64,000 nt of DNA from Thalassoglobus polymorphus (GTDB lineage: Bacteria; Planctomycetota; Planctomycetia; Planctomycetales; Planctomycetaceae), in assembly GCF_007744255.1 (NCBI RefSeq), contig NZ_CP036267.1, positions 4,258,001-4,322,000 on the forward strand. The letters run 5' to 3'. A program made the translations under genes and the position numbers. Of the stretch, positions 44,571-54,146 are shown one piece after another. The stretch's first letter is position 1; the number at the start of each line of letters is the position of its first letter. The notes below the pieces were generated by a model. It did no database searches and was not told the DNA's origin. It saw only the letters and a program-made list of their open reading frames with translations.

Positions 44571-46694
44571 CTAATGGTTGACAGAAAATTCACTTGAATT
44601 GAGGTAAGCCCAGTAAACATCCCGGAAGGCTTCAGTGTAAGCCACATGAGAAGGGACATTGCGAGACGCCCGTTGACGTAAATTGTTGCGGAGCATTTTC
44701 CGGATGGACTCCAGTTCTTGCTTCGTCGGATAACGCGACAATGCAGCCAGGCAGAGATCCTTAATACGATCTGTTTCGGATTTATTGCGATCCGAAAGAA
44801 TTTCCCGGAGGACATGGCCCGTTTGTGGATCGATCGCTTTTTGAATGAGTTCCCCATTCATCATCATAAGTGTTTGCGAAAGTGAACCGTCGAAAGTGCT
44901 CAATTCTCCGTTCTCTTCGTTTTCCAAAGCACTGAAAAACTGCTGCATCCACTCTTCCCTTTGAGCAAACGTTGCCCCACGGTGACGTCTTTCATCGGGA
45001 GAAACACCTGATGCGACCATGAGTGAATTAAAGATCTGTTCAGGAGAAAGCGGCTTGAGATACATCCGTGAAAACAAAGGAGTCTCCCCTGCGTCCGGGT
45101 CGTCAATTTTGTTCTCTTCAATCGGAGTCGACGTGTAATGATAAGCGTCCGAGAGACAAATCCAGCGAATCAGTCGCCGAACATCATACTGATTTGAAGC
45201 AAAGGCTTTTGAGATTCCGTCTAGCAACTCTGGATGACTTGTCTGGTGATGCGGTCCCATATCGTCAACCTGACGAGTAAACGCATGACCAAAAAAGTGT
45301 AACCAACTGCGGTTCACAAACGCCTTGGCTAATTGTGAGTCATCTTCAGCTGTCAGCAATTGTGCAAGTTGATCACGAAGAGTTAAGTCTTCTTCGGGCT
45401 GGATTTCCACTTCAGCAAAACGAGGGTAAGCAACTTTCATGACACCTCGTAAGTCGAGGTAATATGAAGGTTCCAGTTGCGAAGAATCTGCCTCAACGAG
45501 TTCTAAAGACTGTTTTGTCTGCCCTGTTTTTTCATCAACTAACATCTGTTTTTTCACAGACGTCTTCTGAAAGAAGGCATTGAACTCCCAGAACTTCTCC
45601 TGCCCCCAATCCTTGGCGGTCGGATGTCGATGGCATTGAGTACACTGGATTTGCTGGCACAAAAATATCCGAGCCGTCATCGCTGTCGCGGGGACAGCTT
45701 CGTTATTCAAATGCGCAAGCAGGAAGTTTGTGGGACCAGATTGATGCGCAGGCCCCTCGGCTGTGATCAAGTCTGTGACGGTATCGGACCAGGGCTGATT
45801 ATTTCCAAACTGGTTTTCCAGGTAGGTATAAAGCGCCTTGCGATCGATAACCCGATCAGTCGAACGCCCTACAAGCAACGTTGTCCAGATTGTTGCAAAG
45901 TGACTCGCGAAGTCGCGGCTCTCTAAAAGTGAATCCAGCAAGAGAGCCCGCTTGTTCGCATCTGTTTGATTCAAGAAGGTTTCAACTTCAAGGCTGGTCG
46001 GAATTCTCCCAGCAAGATCCAGATGGACTCGCCGAATCCATTCCGTCTCTTCTGATCGGGGAGACGGACGAACTCCGTGATCATCCAGAGTCTCGCGAAG
46101 TTCTTGATTGATGAATGAAACAACTTCAAGGTCAGAGCTAGGATCAAACGGCAACGCCTTGAACTCGGATGAAACTTTATCGATGACCGGCTGATCTGAT
46201 CCGGAAACACCAGACTTGTCCTTCGGCGGCAATTGTACACGAACGATATCTGGGGTCACACCTTGATGCTCCGGAGAGACATCAACAGGTAAAGGAACCG
46301 GATTTGTGTCAGCTGGAGTGTTCTTGTCGTTCGATGCAGTCTGTTGATTGAACGGCAACGCTCCTGAAGTTCGAAGCATCAATCCGACACAGATCAGCAG
46401 GGCTGCTGCAGTGAGAACACCGACGACCTTCCGGCGGCGAAACCTCTCAATCGGTTTCACATGGCTGGAGAATTTTCCTGAAGACTGAATCGTCCTGACT
46501 TCGGAATCTGCACCACACCCCGCTGCGTCCCAGTAGAGATTCCCATGGAGTTGCATAAAGTCCATGTAAAGGCGACGCCCATCGGGACTGCTGAGAACTA
46601 ACGTTTCGATGCGCGTAAGTTCCTCCTGCGAGATATTCCCTTCCAGGAATCCCTCAAGCAAGGTCAGAAGTTCTTGTCGCGATTTCGTGTTCAT
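44571..46694 (-). CDS. FecR-like anti-sigma domain fused to DUF1549/DUF1553
   Basis: The 707-residue product combines two modules. Residues 1-60 resemble the cytoplasmic part of planctomycete anti-sigma/FecR-type proteins (LLEGFLEGNISQEELTRIET, SPDGRRLYMDFMQLHGNLYW). One membrane segment follows (about 89-108, VVGVLTAAALLICVGLML) and then DUF1549 (about 195-400) and DUF1553 (about 450-700). The DUF1549 part contains a CxxCH motif (QIQCTQCHRHPTAKDW), which could bind heme c. The ECF sigma gene 70 bp upstream is the likely partner. The ATG at 46694 was chosen; 46730 would give a longer tail. Confidence 0.88.
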   Translation of the reverse strand: MNTKSRQELLTLLEGFLEGNISQEELTRIETLVLSSPDGRRLYMDFMQLHGNLYWDAAGCGADSEVRTIQSSGKFSSHVKPIERFRRRKVVGVLTAAALLICVGLMLRTSGALPFNQQTASNDKNTPADTNPVPLPVDVSPEHQGVTPDIVRVQLPPKDKSGVSGSDQPVIDKVSSEFKALPFDPSSDLEVVSFINQELRETLDDHGVRPSPRSEETEWIRRVHLDLAGRIPTSLEVETFLNQTDANKRALLLDSLLESRDFASHFATIWTTLLVGRSTDRVIDRKALYTYLENQFGNNQPWSDTVTDLITAEGPAHQSGPTNFLLAHLNNEAVPATAMTARIFLCQQIQCTQCHRHPTAKDWGQEKFWEFNAFFQKTSVKKQMLVDEKTGQTKQSLELVEADSSQLEPSYYLDLRGVMKVAYPRFAEVEIQPEEDLTLRDQLAQLLTAEDDSQLAKAFVNRSWLHFFGHAFTRQVDDMGPHHQTSHPELLDGISKAFASNQYDVRRLIRWICLSDAYHYTSTPIEENKIDDPDAGETPLFSRMYLKPLSPEQIFNSLMVASGVSPDERRHRGATFAQREEWMQQFFSALENEENGELSTFDGSLSQTLMMMNGELIQKAIDPQTGHVLREILSDRNKSETDRIKDLCLAALSRYPTKQELESIRKMLRNNLRQRASRNVPSHVAYTEAFRDVYWAYLNSSEFSVNH

Positions 46695-46764
46695 TCTCGG
46701 TGAAAACCTGCCAGGAAGCTGGTGTTCCAATTGATTACGTGTGAGTTCTTGTTTGGGAAAATCA

Positions 46765-47319
46765 TTACAGTTCTGGATTCACTGCGAGTGTTCTCTGAAC
46801 ACATTCCAGTAATGTCTTTCGGATTCTTCCCAACGACTGGTAGACCGAATTTGGCGGTCGACCAAGAAGTTTGGCCAGTCCCTTTCCGGACACACCAGGT
46901 TGATATCGTTTTTCGATCAGTTCTTTATCGTGCTTGTTCAGTTTGTCTAAGCAACTTTCCAACGCCAACTGTCGACGCTCCACTTCCTCTGGTTGGTAGT
47001 CGAAACTGTCTGCAATGTTTTGAACAAATTCATCAGAAAAAGTCAGCTTGTCCCGACTCTTTTTCTGTCGCCATTTCAGTACTTCGTAAACCGCAATTTG
47101 CCGAGTCCAGGCAGAAAAGTTCGAGCCTGGTTCGAACTGAGTAAACTTCGACCAAATCACAAGATTCGTTTCTTGCAAAATCTCTTCCGCTGCCTCAACG
47201 CGTCCAACTTGCGATAAGATGAACAGGTACAATTGTCGTTGAACCTGAGTGAAAAGTTGAATGAACTCATCGCTCGGTAGTGATCCACGAGGGGATGAAC
47301 TGGTCTTCGTTTCGCTCAT
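46765..47319 (-). CDS. ECF-type RNA polymerase sigma factor
   Basis: This 184-residue sigma factor has region 2 (LFILSQVGRVEAAEEILQET, then FSAWTRQIAVYEVLKWRQKK) and region 4 (KHDKELIEKRYQPGVSGKGL and RPPNSVYQSLGRIRKTLLEC). It belongs to the planctomycete/verrucomicrobial class with a FecR-like partner. The downstream gene, 70 bp away, encodes that type of domain fused to DUF1549/DUF1553. The ATG at 47319 lies 10 nt after the T-run of a strong terminator and lacks a clear Shine-Dalgarno, so its expression is probably weak, leaderless or conditional. Confidence 0.9.
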   Translation of the reverse strand: MSETKTSSSPRGSLPSDEFIQLFTQVQRQLYLFILSQVGRVEAAEEILQETNLVIWSKFTQFEPGSNFSAWTRQIAVYEVLKWRQKKSRDKLTFSDEFVQNIADSFDYQPEEVERRQLALESCLDKLNKHDKELIEKRYQPGVSGKGLAKLLGRPPNSVYQSLGRIRKTLLECVQRTLAVNPEL

Positions 47320-47329
47320 ACTGTTGTTC

Positions 47330-47360
47330 AAAAAAACAGGGGACCTTGACGGTCCCCTGT
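47330..47360 (-). terminator. Rho-independent terminator just before the ECF start
   Basis: ACAGGGGACC-ttgac-GGTCCCCTGT forms a perfect 10-bp stem, followed on the minus strand by seven T. It ends the DUF1501 gene transcript and lies 10 nt before the ATG of the ECF sigma gene. Confidence 0.93.
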
Positions 47361-47591
47361 GAGTTCATTTGCGAGTACATCTACGAGGAGACTGACGCAA
47401 GTCTGATGAGCTCTCACGAAACCTTAAACATGGGTGTCTCATCACAACGATTGAGAACGATTCCCAAAGTCTGTGAGGTTTGTTCGAACTCATCGCTCTT
47501 TCCCAAGCCTCGATAAAAGACAATCCTTAACGCTTCGCTCACTGACATCGATACGACTCAGTTTTGGTTTGCGAAACGTTTCGAATCCGCC

Positions 47592-48866
47592 TTAGCCAAT
47601 AAGGCCTTGGATTGGTTGACCGCCGTTAGCCAGTTTCATCGGGCGTCCACGTTTTGATGTGTGGACAGTGTTGAGTGGAATTCGCAGAGCGTGCGAGACT
47701 GTCGCCCACAGATCGCCTGGGAGATAGCTTTCGCTCACAATTCGAAGTCCATCTGCATCGGTCTCTCCGATAGCACGTCCACCTTGAAGACCACCACCAC
47801 CGATCAGGGCTGACCAGCTGGTTGCCCAGTGATCACGACCGACGTTTTGGTTGATTCGTGGAGTCCGGCCGAACTCACCCATCACAACGATGGTTGTATG
47901 TTCGAACATTCCACGCTGTTTGAGATCTCTCACGAGACCGGAGATTCCGGAATCGAGCAGTGGTAACCGCTGATCTCGAAGAGTTGTAAAGACGTTTTGA
48001 TGAAGATCCCAGCCTCCAGGGAATTGGACTTCAATAAACGGAACTCCTGTTTGAACCAGGCGGCGAGCCATGATTAAAGTGTTACCAAAAGGAGTGTTGC
48101 CGTACATTTCGCGGACAGGAGCTGGCTCTTCTTCAGCTCGGAAAGCACGCATTTGCTCCGAGGTCATCAGGTTGACAGCTTTTTTGTAGACATCCTTATG
48201 AGCTTGTCCGACATCACCACGATTTGATTTGATAAATCCATCTTCAATCGTGCTGAGCATATCCAGACGTTGGCGAAGACGATCTTTGTTCATGTCGTTC
48301 GTGTTCGCATTCTGGATTTGTCCACGTGAATCGACAACGAATGGTGCGTGGCTCATTCCCAGAAAACCTGGGCCCATCCCGCCCCCGCCAATGGAAACGA
48401 ATGATGGAATTTCCAGATCTTTTCGTTTCGCTCCCAATTCGTAGCTTACGACCGAACCGAATGTTGGGTGCACAACGGTTGGGTTCGGAACGTAAGCAGT
48501 GTGCATGTAGTAGCTGCCACGCATGTGATCCGCTTCACGTGTACTCAGTGAGCGAACGACAGACAGGTTGTCCATCTCCATGGCAATTTTCGGAAGATGC
48601 TCACAAATTTGAAGATCTCCCTTGGTGCTGATCGGTTTGAACTCACCACCGTTCTTGGAACCTGGTTTCAGGTCCCACATGTCGATTGTGGGAGCTCCAC
48701 CACCCAGCCAGACGAGGATACAAGCCTTTTGGGCACCGGCAACTTGAGCTGCGTTGGCTTCCAGGCTGGACAAGAACTGAGTTGCTCCAAGCGCGGTTGC
48801 TCCGCCCAAGGCCATGTGATTCATAAAGTGCCGACGCGACATGCCAGCAGGTATTGAAGTATTCAT
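47592..48866 (-). CDS. DUF1501 protein with Tat-type signal
   Basis: The 424-residue product starts with a twin-arginine export signal ([20 protein letters not shown]) and a sulfatase-like DUF1501 domain. Conserved segments include [40 protein letters not shown] and [16 protein letters not shown]1501 genes are almost always paired with DUF1549/DUF1553 genes in Planctomycetes, as here, and are thought to act on polysaccharide or sulfated substrates in the periplasm. The ATG at 48866 follows AGGGGACTCGCT. It forms an operon with the gene that ends 104 bp upstream. Confidence 0.92.
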   Translation of the reverse strand: MNTSIPAGMSRRHFMNHMALGGATALGATQFLSSLEANAAQVAGAQKACILVWLGGGAPTIDMWDLKPGSKNGGEFKPISTKGDLQICEHLPKIAMEMDNLSVVRSLSTREADHMRGSYYMHTAYVPNPTVVHPTFGSVVSYELGAKRKDLEIPSFVSIGGGGMGPGFLGMSHAPFVVDSRGQIQNANTNDMNKDRLRQRLDMLSTIEDGFIKSNRGDVGQAHKDVYKKAVNLMTSEQMRAFRAEEEPAPVREMYGNTPFGNTLIMARRLVQTGVPFIEVQFPGGWDLHQNVFTTLRDQRLPLLDSGISGLVRDLKQRGMFEHTTIVVMGEFGRTPRINQNVGRDHWATSWSALIGGGGLQGGRAIGETDADGLRIVSESYLPGDLWATVSHALRIPLNTVHTSKRGRPMKLANGGQPIQGLIG

Positions 48867-48970
48867 AGCGAGTCCCCTAGAAAAAGTTTTGAGTTGTTTG
48901 AAATGAATTCTGGTCGTGGAAATGTGACTTGCAAGAAGCATCCGCGGATGCCCTCACAAGTGAACGAGTA

Positions 48971-50626
48971 TTAGTGGTTCAGGATAAACTCATTTGAATT
49001 GAGCAATGCCCAATACAAGTCCTGGTATCCAGTGAGCTTATTGCGGTATTTCCGTAATCCCGTTGAAAGTCGTGATAACTCGTGCTTGGTTGGCAAGCGT
49101 CCTAATGACGAGACAAACAGAGCTTGAATACGTTGGTTGTCCGATCGGTATTGAGGGTCTGAGAGAACTGAATTCAGGTAACTCCCTTTTTCAGCACTGA
49201 TCGCCTTCTCGACTAACGGACCATTCATCATCAGCAAAGCCTGTGGAATACTTCCGCTGAAGAGCGTCGGCTCATCCTCATCGTTCCCACCAAAAATTCG
49301 CAGGAAATCCCGCAACCAGCGTTCACGTTGTTGGTCAGCTTGCTGGAAGCTTCCGGCTCCGCTTTTATGTGCGTTTGTGGCAATCAGGAGCGAATCGTAC
49401 AACTGCTCCGCGTTCATGGTTTTGACATACATGTGACTGAAGAGTGGGACTTCTCCAGCAGAAGGATTGTCAAAATCGTTGTCTTTGTTGAAGCTGCTCG
49501 TCAGGTTGTAGGCTTCAGTATTACAGATCCACTTAATGAGCTGCTTGATGTCGTAGCCACTTTTCACGAACTCATCGCTCAGCCGGTCGAGAAGTTCCGG
49601 GTGGCTGGCCTGGTTGTGTGGCCCCATATCGTCCACGGGGCGAGTAAACCCATACCCCATGAATTGCGACCAGGTTCGGTTGACCATTGCACGAGCGACT
49701 GTTTGAGTCGGGTCGTCATACGCCATTGCTTTGGCAAGCTCTTCACGGCGGTTAGGTGCATTTGGCTCGACTTCAACATCGAAGTATTTCGGATAGGCGA
49801 CCTGCACCAGACCGTTTCGCATTTCGTAATAAACAGGGCCATCAAACGGGCGATAAACAAGTTCTGAATAGTCGTCGACATCTTCGCCGGTTTCAGGGTC
49901 ATACCTGTCATGATCCATTCTTCGAACCTGGCGGAAGAAACTGTTGAACTCCCAGAACTGATTCTGTTTCCACTTATTGAATGGGTGGTTATGGCATTGT
50001 GTACATTGCACCTGCATTCCGAGCAGGATACGAGTGAACTTGGCTGTCGCCTCAACGTGATAGTCTTCACTGTTCACATTGCCTTGCAACTGAGCAAGAA
50101 TGAAGTTGACAGCTCCGTTTTCTTCGAAGTGTCCCTCGGCAGTGGCGAGTTCATAGACGATTTCATTCCACGGACGGTTCCGGGCAAAGTTTTCCCTCAG
50201 AAACTTCCGCATCCCTGATCGACTGGTTCGGTCAGGAGTATTTCGACCGATGAGAAGGTTGGTCCAGACTTCGGTATAGTTGCGAACATAATCCGGATGA
50301 GCGAGCAGCTCATCAACTTTTTTGGAGCGTTTTGCCTTGTCTTCATCATCCAGAAACGTTTTGACTTCTTCTGCACTTGGAATCCGACCAACGATATCGA
50401 GGTACACACGGCGAATCCATTCCGCGTCATCTGCAACTGGACTTGGTTTGACTTCATTGTCTTCCCAAGTCTGTCGAATCTGCTGGTTGATAAACTGAAT
50501 TAGCGGGTCGGACGAACCGGTCGTAAACCCGTCGTCAGCTTGTGCTGCTCCATTTAATGATGCCAGTGCTGTGAACACTGACAGTGCAACGGCAGCGAAT
50601 CGGATTGGGCTGCTTGTTCGCAACAT
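48971..50626 (-). CDS. DUF1549/DUF1553 exported protein
   Basis: The 551-residue product has a signal peptide (1-31), then DUF1549 (about 40-250) and DUF1553 (about 290-545). DUF1549 carries the heme-type motif QVQCTQCHNHPFNKWKQNQF, where CTQCH fits CxxCH. It is homologous along its length to the C-terminal part of the gene at 44571-46694 (for example EWIRRVYLDIVGRIPSAEEV against a nearly equal segment there), so the two are paralogues. The start has GGAGATTTTGA before the ATG. It lies upstream of the DUF1501 gene in one operon. Confidence 0.92.
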   Translation of the reverse strand: MLRTSSPIRFAAVALSVFTALASLNGAAQADDGFTTGSSDPLIQFINQQIRQTWEDNEVKPSPVADDAEWIRRVYLDIVGRIPSAEEVKTFLDDEDKAKRSKKVDELLAHPDYVRNYTEVWTNLLIGRNTPDRTSRSGMRKFLRENFARNRPWNEIVYELATAEGHFEENGAVNFILAQLQGNVNSEDYHVEATAKFTRILLGMQVQCTQCHNHPFNKWKQNQFWEFNSFFRQVRRMDHDRYDPETGEDVDDYSELVYRPFDGPVYYEMRNGLVQVAYPKYFDVEVEPNAPNRREELAKAMAYDDPTQTVARAMVNRTWSQFMGYGFTRPVDDMGPHNQASHPELLDRLSDEFVKSGYDIKQLIKWICNTEAYNLTSSFNKDNDFDNPSAGEVPLFSHMYVKTMNAEQLYDSLLIATNAHKSGAGSFQQADQQRERWLRDFLRIFGGNDEDEPTLFSGSIPQALLMMNGPLVEKAISAEKGSYLNSVLSDPQYRSDNQRIQALFVSSLGRLPTKHELSRLSTGLRKYRNKLTGYQDLYWALLNSNEFILNH

Positions 50627-50930
50627 TCAAAATCTCCGCATCTCTATTCAAACAAGGTGGATTCCAACTGACCAGAATGCGACGCCATCCAGTCTCAAAT
50701 CAATTTGCACTCAGGTGAAATTGCAAACGAATTCATTGCTGTCAACGGAATCCCTGTATCGGTCGTCTCTCTATTGTGCAGCATCTTTGGTCGTTCTTCT
50801 ACTCTAATAACCACATTCGGATGGATAATGTTCGTTGCCTTTTTAGGCTTCCAAGAGGAAAAACAACTCTCCGCCGACATACATTTCGAATTGTAAACCC
50901 TTTCTAATCAGTGGATTACGGCGAATCCCT
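50627..50930. other. Intergenic region, nothing recognised
   Basis: No gene or repeat copy is seen. The promoter for the DUF1549-DUF1501 operon presumably lies here. Confidence 0.45.
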
Positions 50931-51296
50931 TCAAACAGATTCTTTCGAGAACTTCAAAATATCATTTTTTATCGTGAAGCTGACGTTGTCAGTATCCTTG
51001 AAAGACTCAAGCAAACCGCACACTTCGTCCTCTTTTAGAGACTGAATGCTCAAACGGCCGTGATCCCATTGCTGAACTTCGCCACGTCCGCCACTGACCG
51101 GACCGGTGATATCAAGGTACTCAATCCGATGGTCAGGCGTCCGCTGCACTGTAAGGGGCGTATCGAGCGTCGGCTCTTCCAGAATCCGCCAAGAAAGCAG
51201 CTTTCCTTCCCATTCGAGCATGAAATCCCAATGGAACGTCGGCCAAGTGTGTGTCAGGATGACGTATCGAAGCATGGTTTCGTCAGAGACCTTCAT
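50931..51296 (-). CDS. LigD 3'-phosphoesterase-like domain protein
   Basis: This 121-residue protein resembles the 3'-phosphoesterase domain that is fused to ATP-dependent ligase in bacterial LigD. The match is the block RYVILTHTWPTFHWDFMLEW, then TPDHRIEYLDITGPVSGGRG and EVQQWDHGRL. In LigD this domain trims 3' ends during non-homologous end joining. Stand-alone copies occur in many bacteria with unclear roles. Of the usual catalytic His/Asp set, the HWDFMLE segment is conserved. No ku or ligase gene lies in the window. The start is the first ATG and lacks a strong ribosome-binding site. Confidence 0.78.
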   Translation of the reverse strand: MKVSDETMLRYVILTHTWPTFHWDFMLEWEGKLLSWRILEEPTLDTPLTVQRTPDHRIEYLDITGPVSGGRGEVQQWDHGRLSIQSLKEDEVCGLLESFKDTDNVSFTIKNDILKFSKESV

Positions 51297-51773
51297 AGGA
51301 GCTTCAGTAAAGAAATCTCACGTCGTTCGGTCGAATTTCGCGTCAATCGTGCGGCGAACCAATCTATGATAGCATTTTTCGAACGGATTTTCATTCGATT
51401 TCGGCCTCGTGAGAAGCAGTCGAGCAGTCCATGACGTTAAGAAAGTGGCATTCACTGGCACGATGAGTACCGAAAATACTCTCGAAATGGAAATTCGCAG
51501 TGAATCAATAAAAAACACTGCCTGCACCAATGAAGGTCCAGACAGTGACTACTTGTGATTCAGCGTAGTTCTGTGGTTTGTTGATGCTGTTTTGGCGTCA
51601 TCCAGTGGCGTTTGCTGAGCAGGTCAGTACGTCTGCCGCTCACTCAAAAATGCGTCACAATTTGTCGCATTTTTAACTGGTCTTTGCGGTTTGATTCTCT
51701 GCCCCGTGGAGTTTGGCGTTCTTCCTGCCAGGACTTTTCATCGCAAGTGCAGATTCATCGCGGGTGCAGGATT
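51297..51773. other. Intergenic region with terminator
   Basis: No gene is supported. The stretch contains the hairpin terminator at 51646-51674. Confidence 0.5.
51646..51674 (-). terminator. Bidirectional AT-flanked hairpin terminator
   Basis: AAAAATGCG-11 nt-CGCATTTTT is a perfect 9-bp inverted repeat with T-runs on both strands. It lies about 100 bp past the end of the HTH/acidic-repeat gene, whose transcript it probably ends. Confidence 0.75.
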
Positions 51774-53276
51774 TTAGCCGCCGTAGAGGCCTCCGAGGGC
51801 ATTCAAAATGGCACTTGAGAGCGGATTCGGTGAGGATGCCGTCGTCATGTTTCCGATCAGGTCAAACATCACGACTCCGCAAACCAGTAGCAGGACACTG
51901 GAGAGTGCTAAGCCGACAAATGTTCCTGTTCCCCAGTCGGCATCTGCCATCGCCATCCCGCCGCCCATGCGTCCGCCATAGGCAGGGTCGACTTCGTCAT
52001 CATCGAAAACATCGTCATCCGCGTCGAAGACATCCAAGTCATCATCGTCGTCGAACGCATCGTCTTCGATGTCCATTTCATCTTCATCGAAAACATCCGA
52101 AGCAGCGAACTCATCAACGTCGTCTTCCTCATCGAGATCGAAGACGGCATCACCAACGCTGGAGTCTTCGAGATCGGACATGTCCAGGACACCCGTTTCA
52201 TCGGTGCCTGCGATGCTGAACACGTCGCTTTCATCGTCTCCCAGTGGTGGGATTTCGAATTGTGTTTCCGGAACGCTATCGTCGGAAACGGCATCCATCA
52301 TCGGGATGGTTCCAGAGTACTCGTCATCGTTTTCGAGTGAGATTCCAGATTGGTCGTCGTCCGCTTCGAGGGAAATGCCACTTTCGTCCATTTCCAGAGA
52401 AATTCCGCTGTCGTCATCTCCCAAATCGAGTGTGATCCCTTCATCATCATCGTCAGAAGAGAGTTCGATCCCGCTATCGGTAGGGCCTTCCAGCGAGATT
52501 CCGCTCTCGCCGCCCAGCATGAGAGAGCTGTCACCGGCGAGTGAAATCCCAGACTCATCGTTCAATACGGATTGGTCGTCGTCACTCAAATCGATCGGGA
52601 CAGCCTGTTGAGCGTCGCCACTCATCAAAGTGACGTCACTAGCATCATCGTCGGCGCTGACAAGTTGGACATCGCTGTCGCTTCCACTGTCATCAAGAAC
52701 ATCACCTTTCCCGAATGCAGTGATTGTTTCACTGTCCATCAGACTGACGTCACTATCGCTATCACCACTCGTCAGGCGAACATCGCTGTCACTGTCAGCT
52801 GCCAGGCGAACATCACTATCACTTTTCGCCGCATCGAATTCCGGAGCTGTCTCCGCTTGATCGGTGGGCAAATCGGAAGAGCTGTCGAGACCGACAAGTT
52901 TGACATCGCTGTCGCTGTCATCAAGACTCAGGTCGGCACCACCCACTAAACGAACATCGCTATCACTGTCAGCGAAGTCGAGTTGATCGTCAGTATCATC
53001 AAGAATACTGTCGCTCTCATCGATCCCTTTACTGATGATGGTCGGCTGTTCGCCAACATCGTCGCCCGGGTCGTCGTCAGCCAAGAGTGGGACTTCTGGA
53101 TTCGAATCGACCATGCGAGTGCGAGCAAGCGCCTCGACATCATCAACCTTGAACTTCCAGTTTCCACGATCAGCGAACCCACGGATCTCTCCGAGTTCCC
53201 TCATACGCATCAATTCCAAAGTTGGAATATTGAGGAGGCTAGCTGCTTCTTCGAGGCTTAAATACTTTTTCGACAT
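51774..53276 (-). CDS. HTH protein with acidic SDSDV repeats and C-terminal membrane segment
   Basis: The 500-residue product has three parts. Residues 1-65 form a MerR/excisionase-type helix-turn-helix (SLEEAASLLNIPTLELMRMR, then IRGFADRGNWKFKVDDVEAL). Residues 70-420 are extremely acidic and contain repeated SDSDVRL/SDSDVKL motifs in the first half and SGISL motifs in the second. A membrane segment (GTFVGLALSSVLLLVCGVVM) is near the C-terminus. So a putative DNA- or ligand-binding domain is tethered to the membrane through a long acidic arm. I know the layout from planctomycete genomes but not a function. The ATG at 53276 has GGAG 10 nt upstream. Confidence 0.82.
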   Translation of the reverse strand: MSKKYLSLEEAASLLNIPTLELMRMRELGEIRGFADRGNWKFKVDDVEALARTRMVDSNPEVPLLADDDPGDDVGEQPTIISKGIDESDSILDDTDDQLDFADSDSDVRLVGGADLSLDDSDSDVKLVGLDSSSDLPTDQAETAPEFDAAKSDSDVRLAADSDSDVRLTSGDSDSDVSLMDSETITAFGKGDVLDDSGSDSDVQLVSADDDASDVTLMSGDAQQAVPIDLSDDDQSVLNDESGISLAGDSSLMLGGESGISLEGPTDSGIELSSDDDDEGITLDLGDDDSGISLEMDESGISLEADDDQSGISLENDDEYSGTIPMMDAVSDDSVPETQFEIPPLGDDESDVFSIAGTDETGVLDMSDLEDSSVGDAVFDLDEEDDVDEFAASDVFDEDEMDIEDDAFDDDDDLDVFDADDDVFDDDEVDPAYGGRMGGGMAMADADWGTGTFVGLALSSVLLLVCGVVMFDLIGNMTTASSPNPLSSAILNALGGLYGG

Positions 53277-54146
53277 CGTAGGCCGACTCCGGATCGTGTC
53301 ATTTGTCGAGGACAATGGAAGAATCGCTCAGCAGATTCCACTTAATCCTCCATGACCCGTGGGGTGGTCGAACGAAACAATCCACAACAATCGTCTGATT
53401 CGTCATGCTGGAACGCATCTGGCCAGACATTGTTTGAAAAGTGTATCAATAACTATTGTATCGGCTTTTCGGCCAATACCGCTGAGAACGACTTCATTGT
53501 CGAGCCAGCATCGTGAACTTGTCTATCTTGTGTCTCTAATTTCTGTCTCTTTATTGAGGCAACCATGAGGGAAGTTTCCCAGCTGGAAGCCTGATCAGCC
53601 CCAACAATATGTTGAGGTTTGTGTGATCACCTGAAAATTCGATCACAAGCTGAAGTTTTATCAAAGCCGAAAAACCGAGATGACCGTCATGCCATCTCTG
53701 CTTATTCTGCGGTTCTCTTCTTTTTCTATTGTGTGGCACACTCAGGCGAACATCAACTCCCAATTCTCAAAAACCCTCCGAATCCTGGTTCAGCAGGCTT
53801 GGGAATCACTCATTTCGCTTGCTCGCATCGAGAATCGATACCAATGCGACCGCTTCAGGAGATGGCTTTATTTTTACTTCTGCAAAATCAACATGCAATA
53901 CGTCATCCCGCTGATGTGACCAGTCGCGGAAGACTGCTCAGAAGTGAGCCCCAGTACGCGAACAATTCATGCAATAGAATCAGCAGGAATTGCCGTTATT
54001 GCCGAGCAGACACGACCTTCAAAATCGTCAAATTCTGCTTAATCGCTAAAGTTTAACACGCTGGCAGGCCGATACGAACGACAGCGCACCTTCACAAGTG
54101 CGAATCTTCCTTCAAACGCGCCAAGTTGATGTCCAAAGGCAATGAA
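53277..54146. other. Long divergent intergenic region
   Basis: No gene is supported in these 870 bp. Overlapping frames (for example 53619-54056) lack ribosome-binding sites and recognisable protein. I see no family A or B copy. Confidence 0.5.

Noticed and set aside
51713-52219. A 168-residue His/Arg-rich plus-strand frame
   Set aside because: It is antisense to the Asp/Ser repeats of the HTH/acidic protein, which automatically gives His/Arg-rich translation.
53619-54056. A 145-residue frame in the long intergenic region
   Set aside because: Composition is unlike the neighbouring proteins and other frames overlap it. No start signal.
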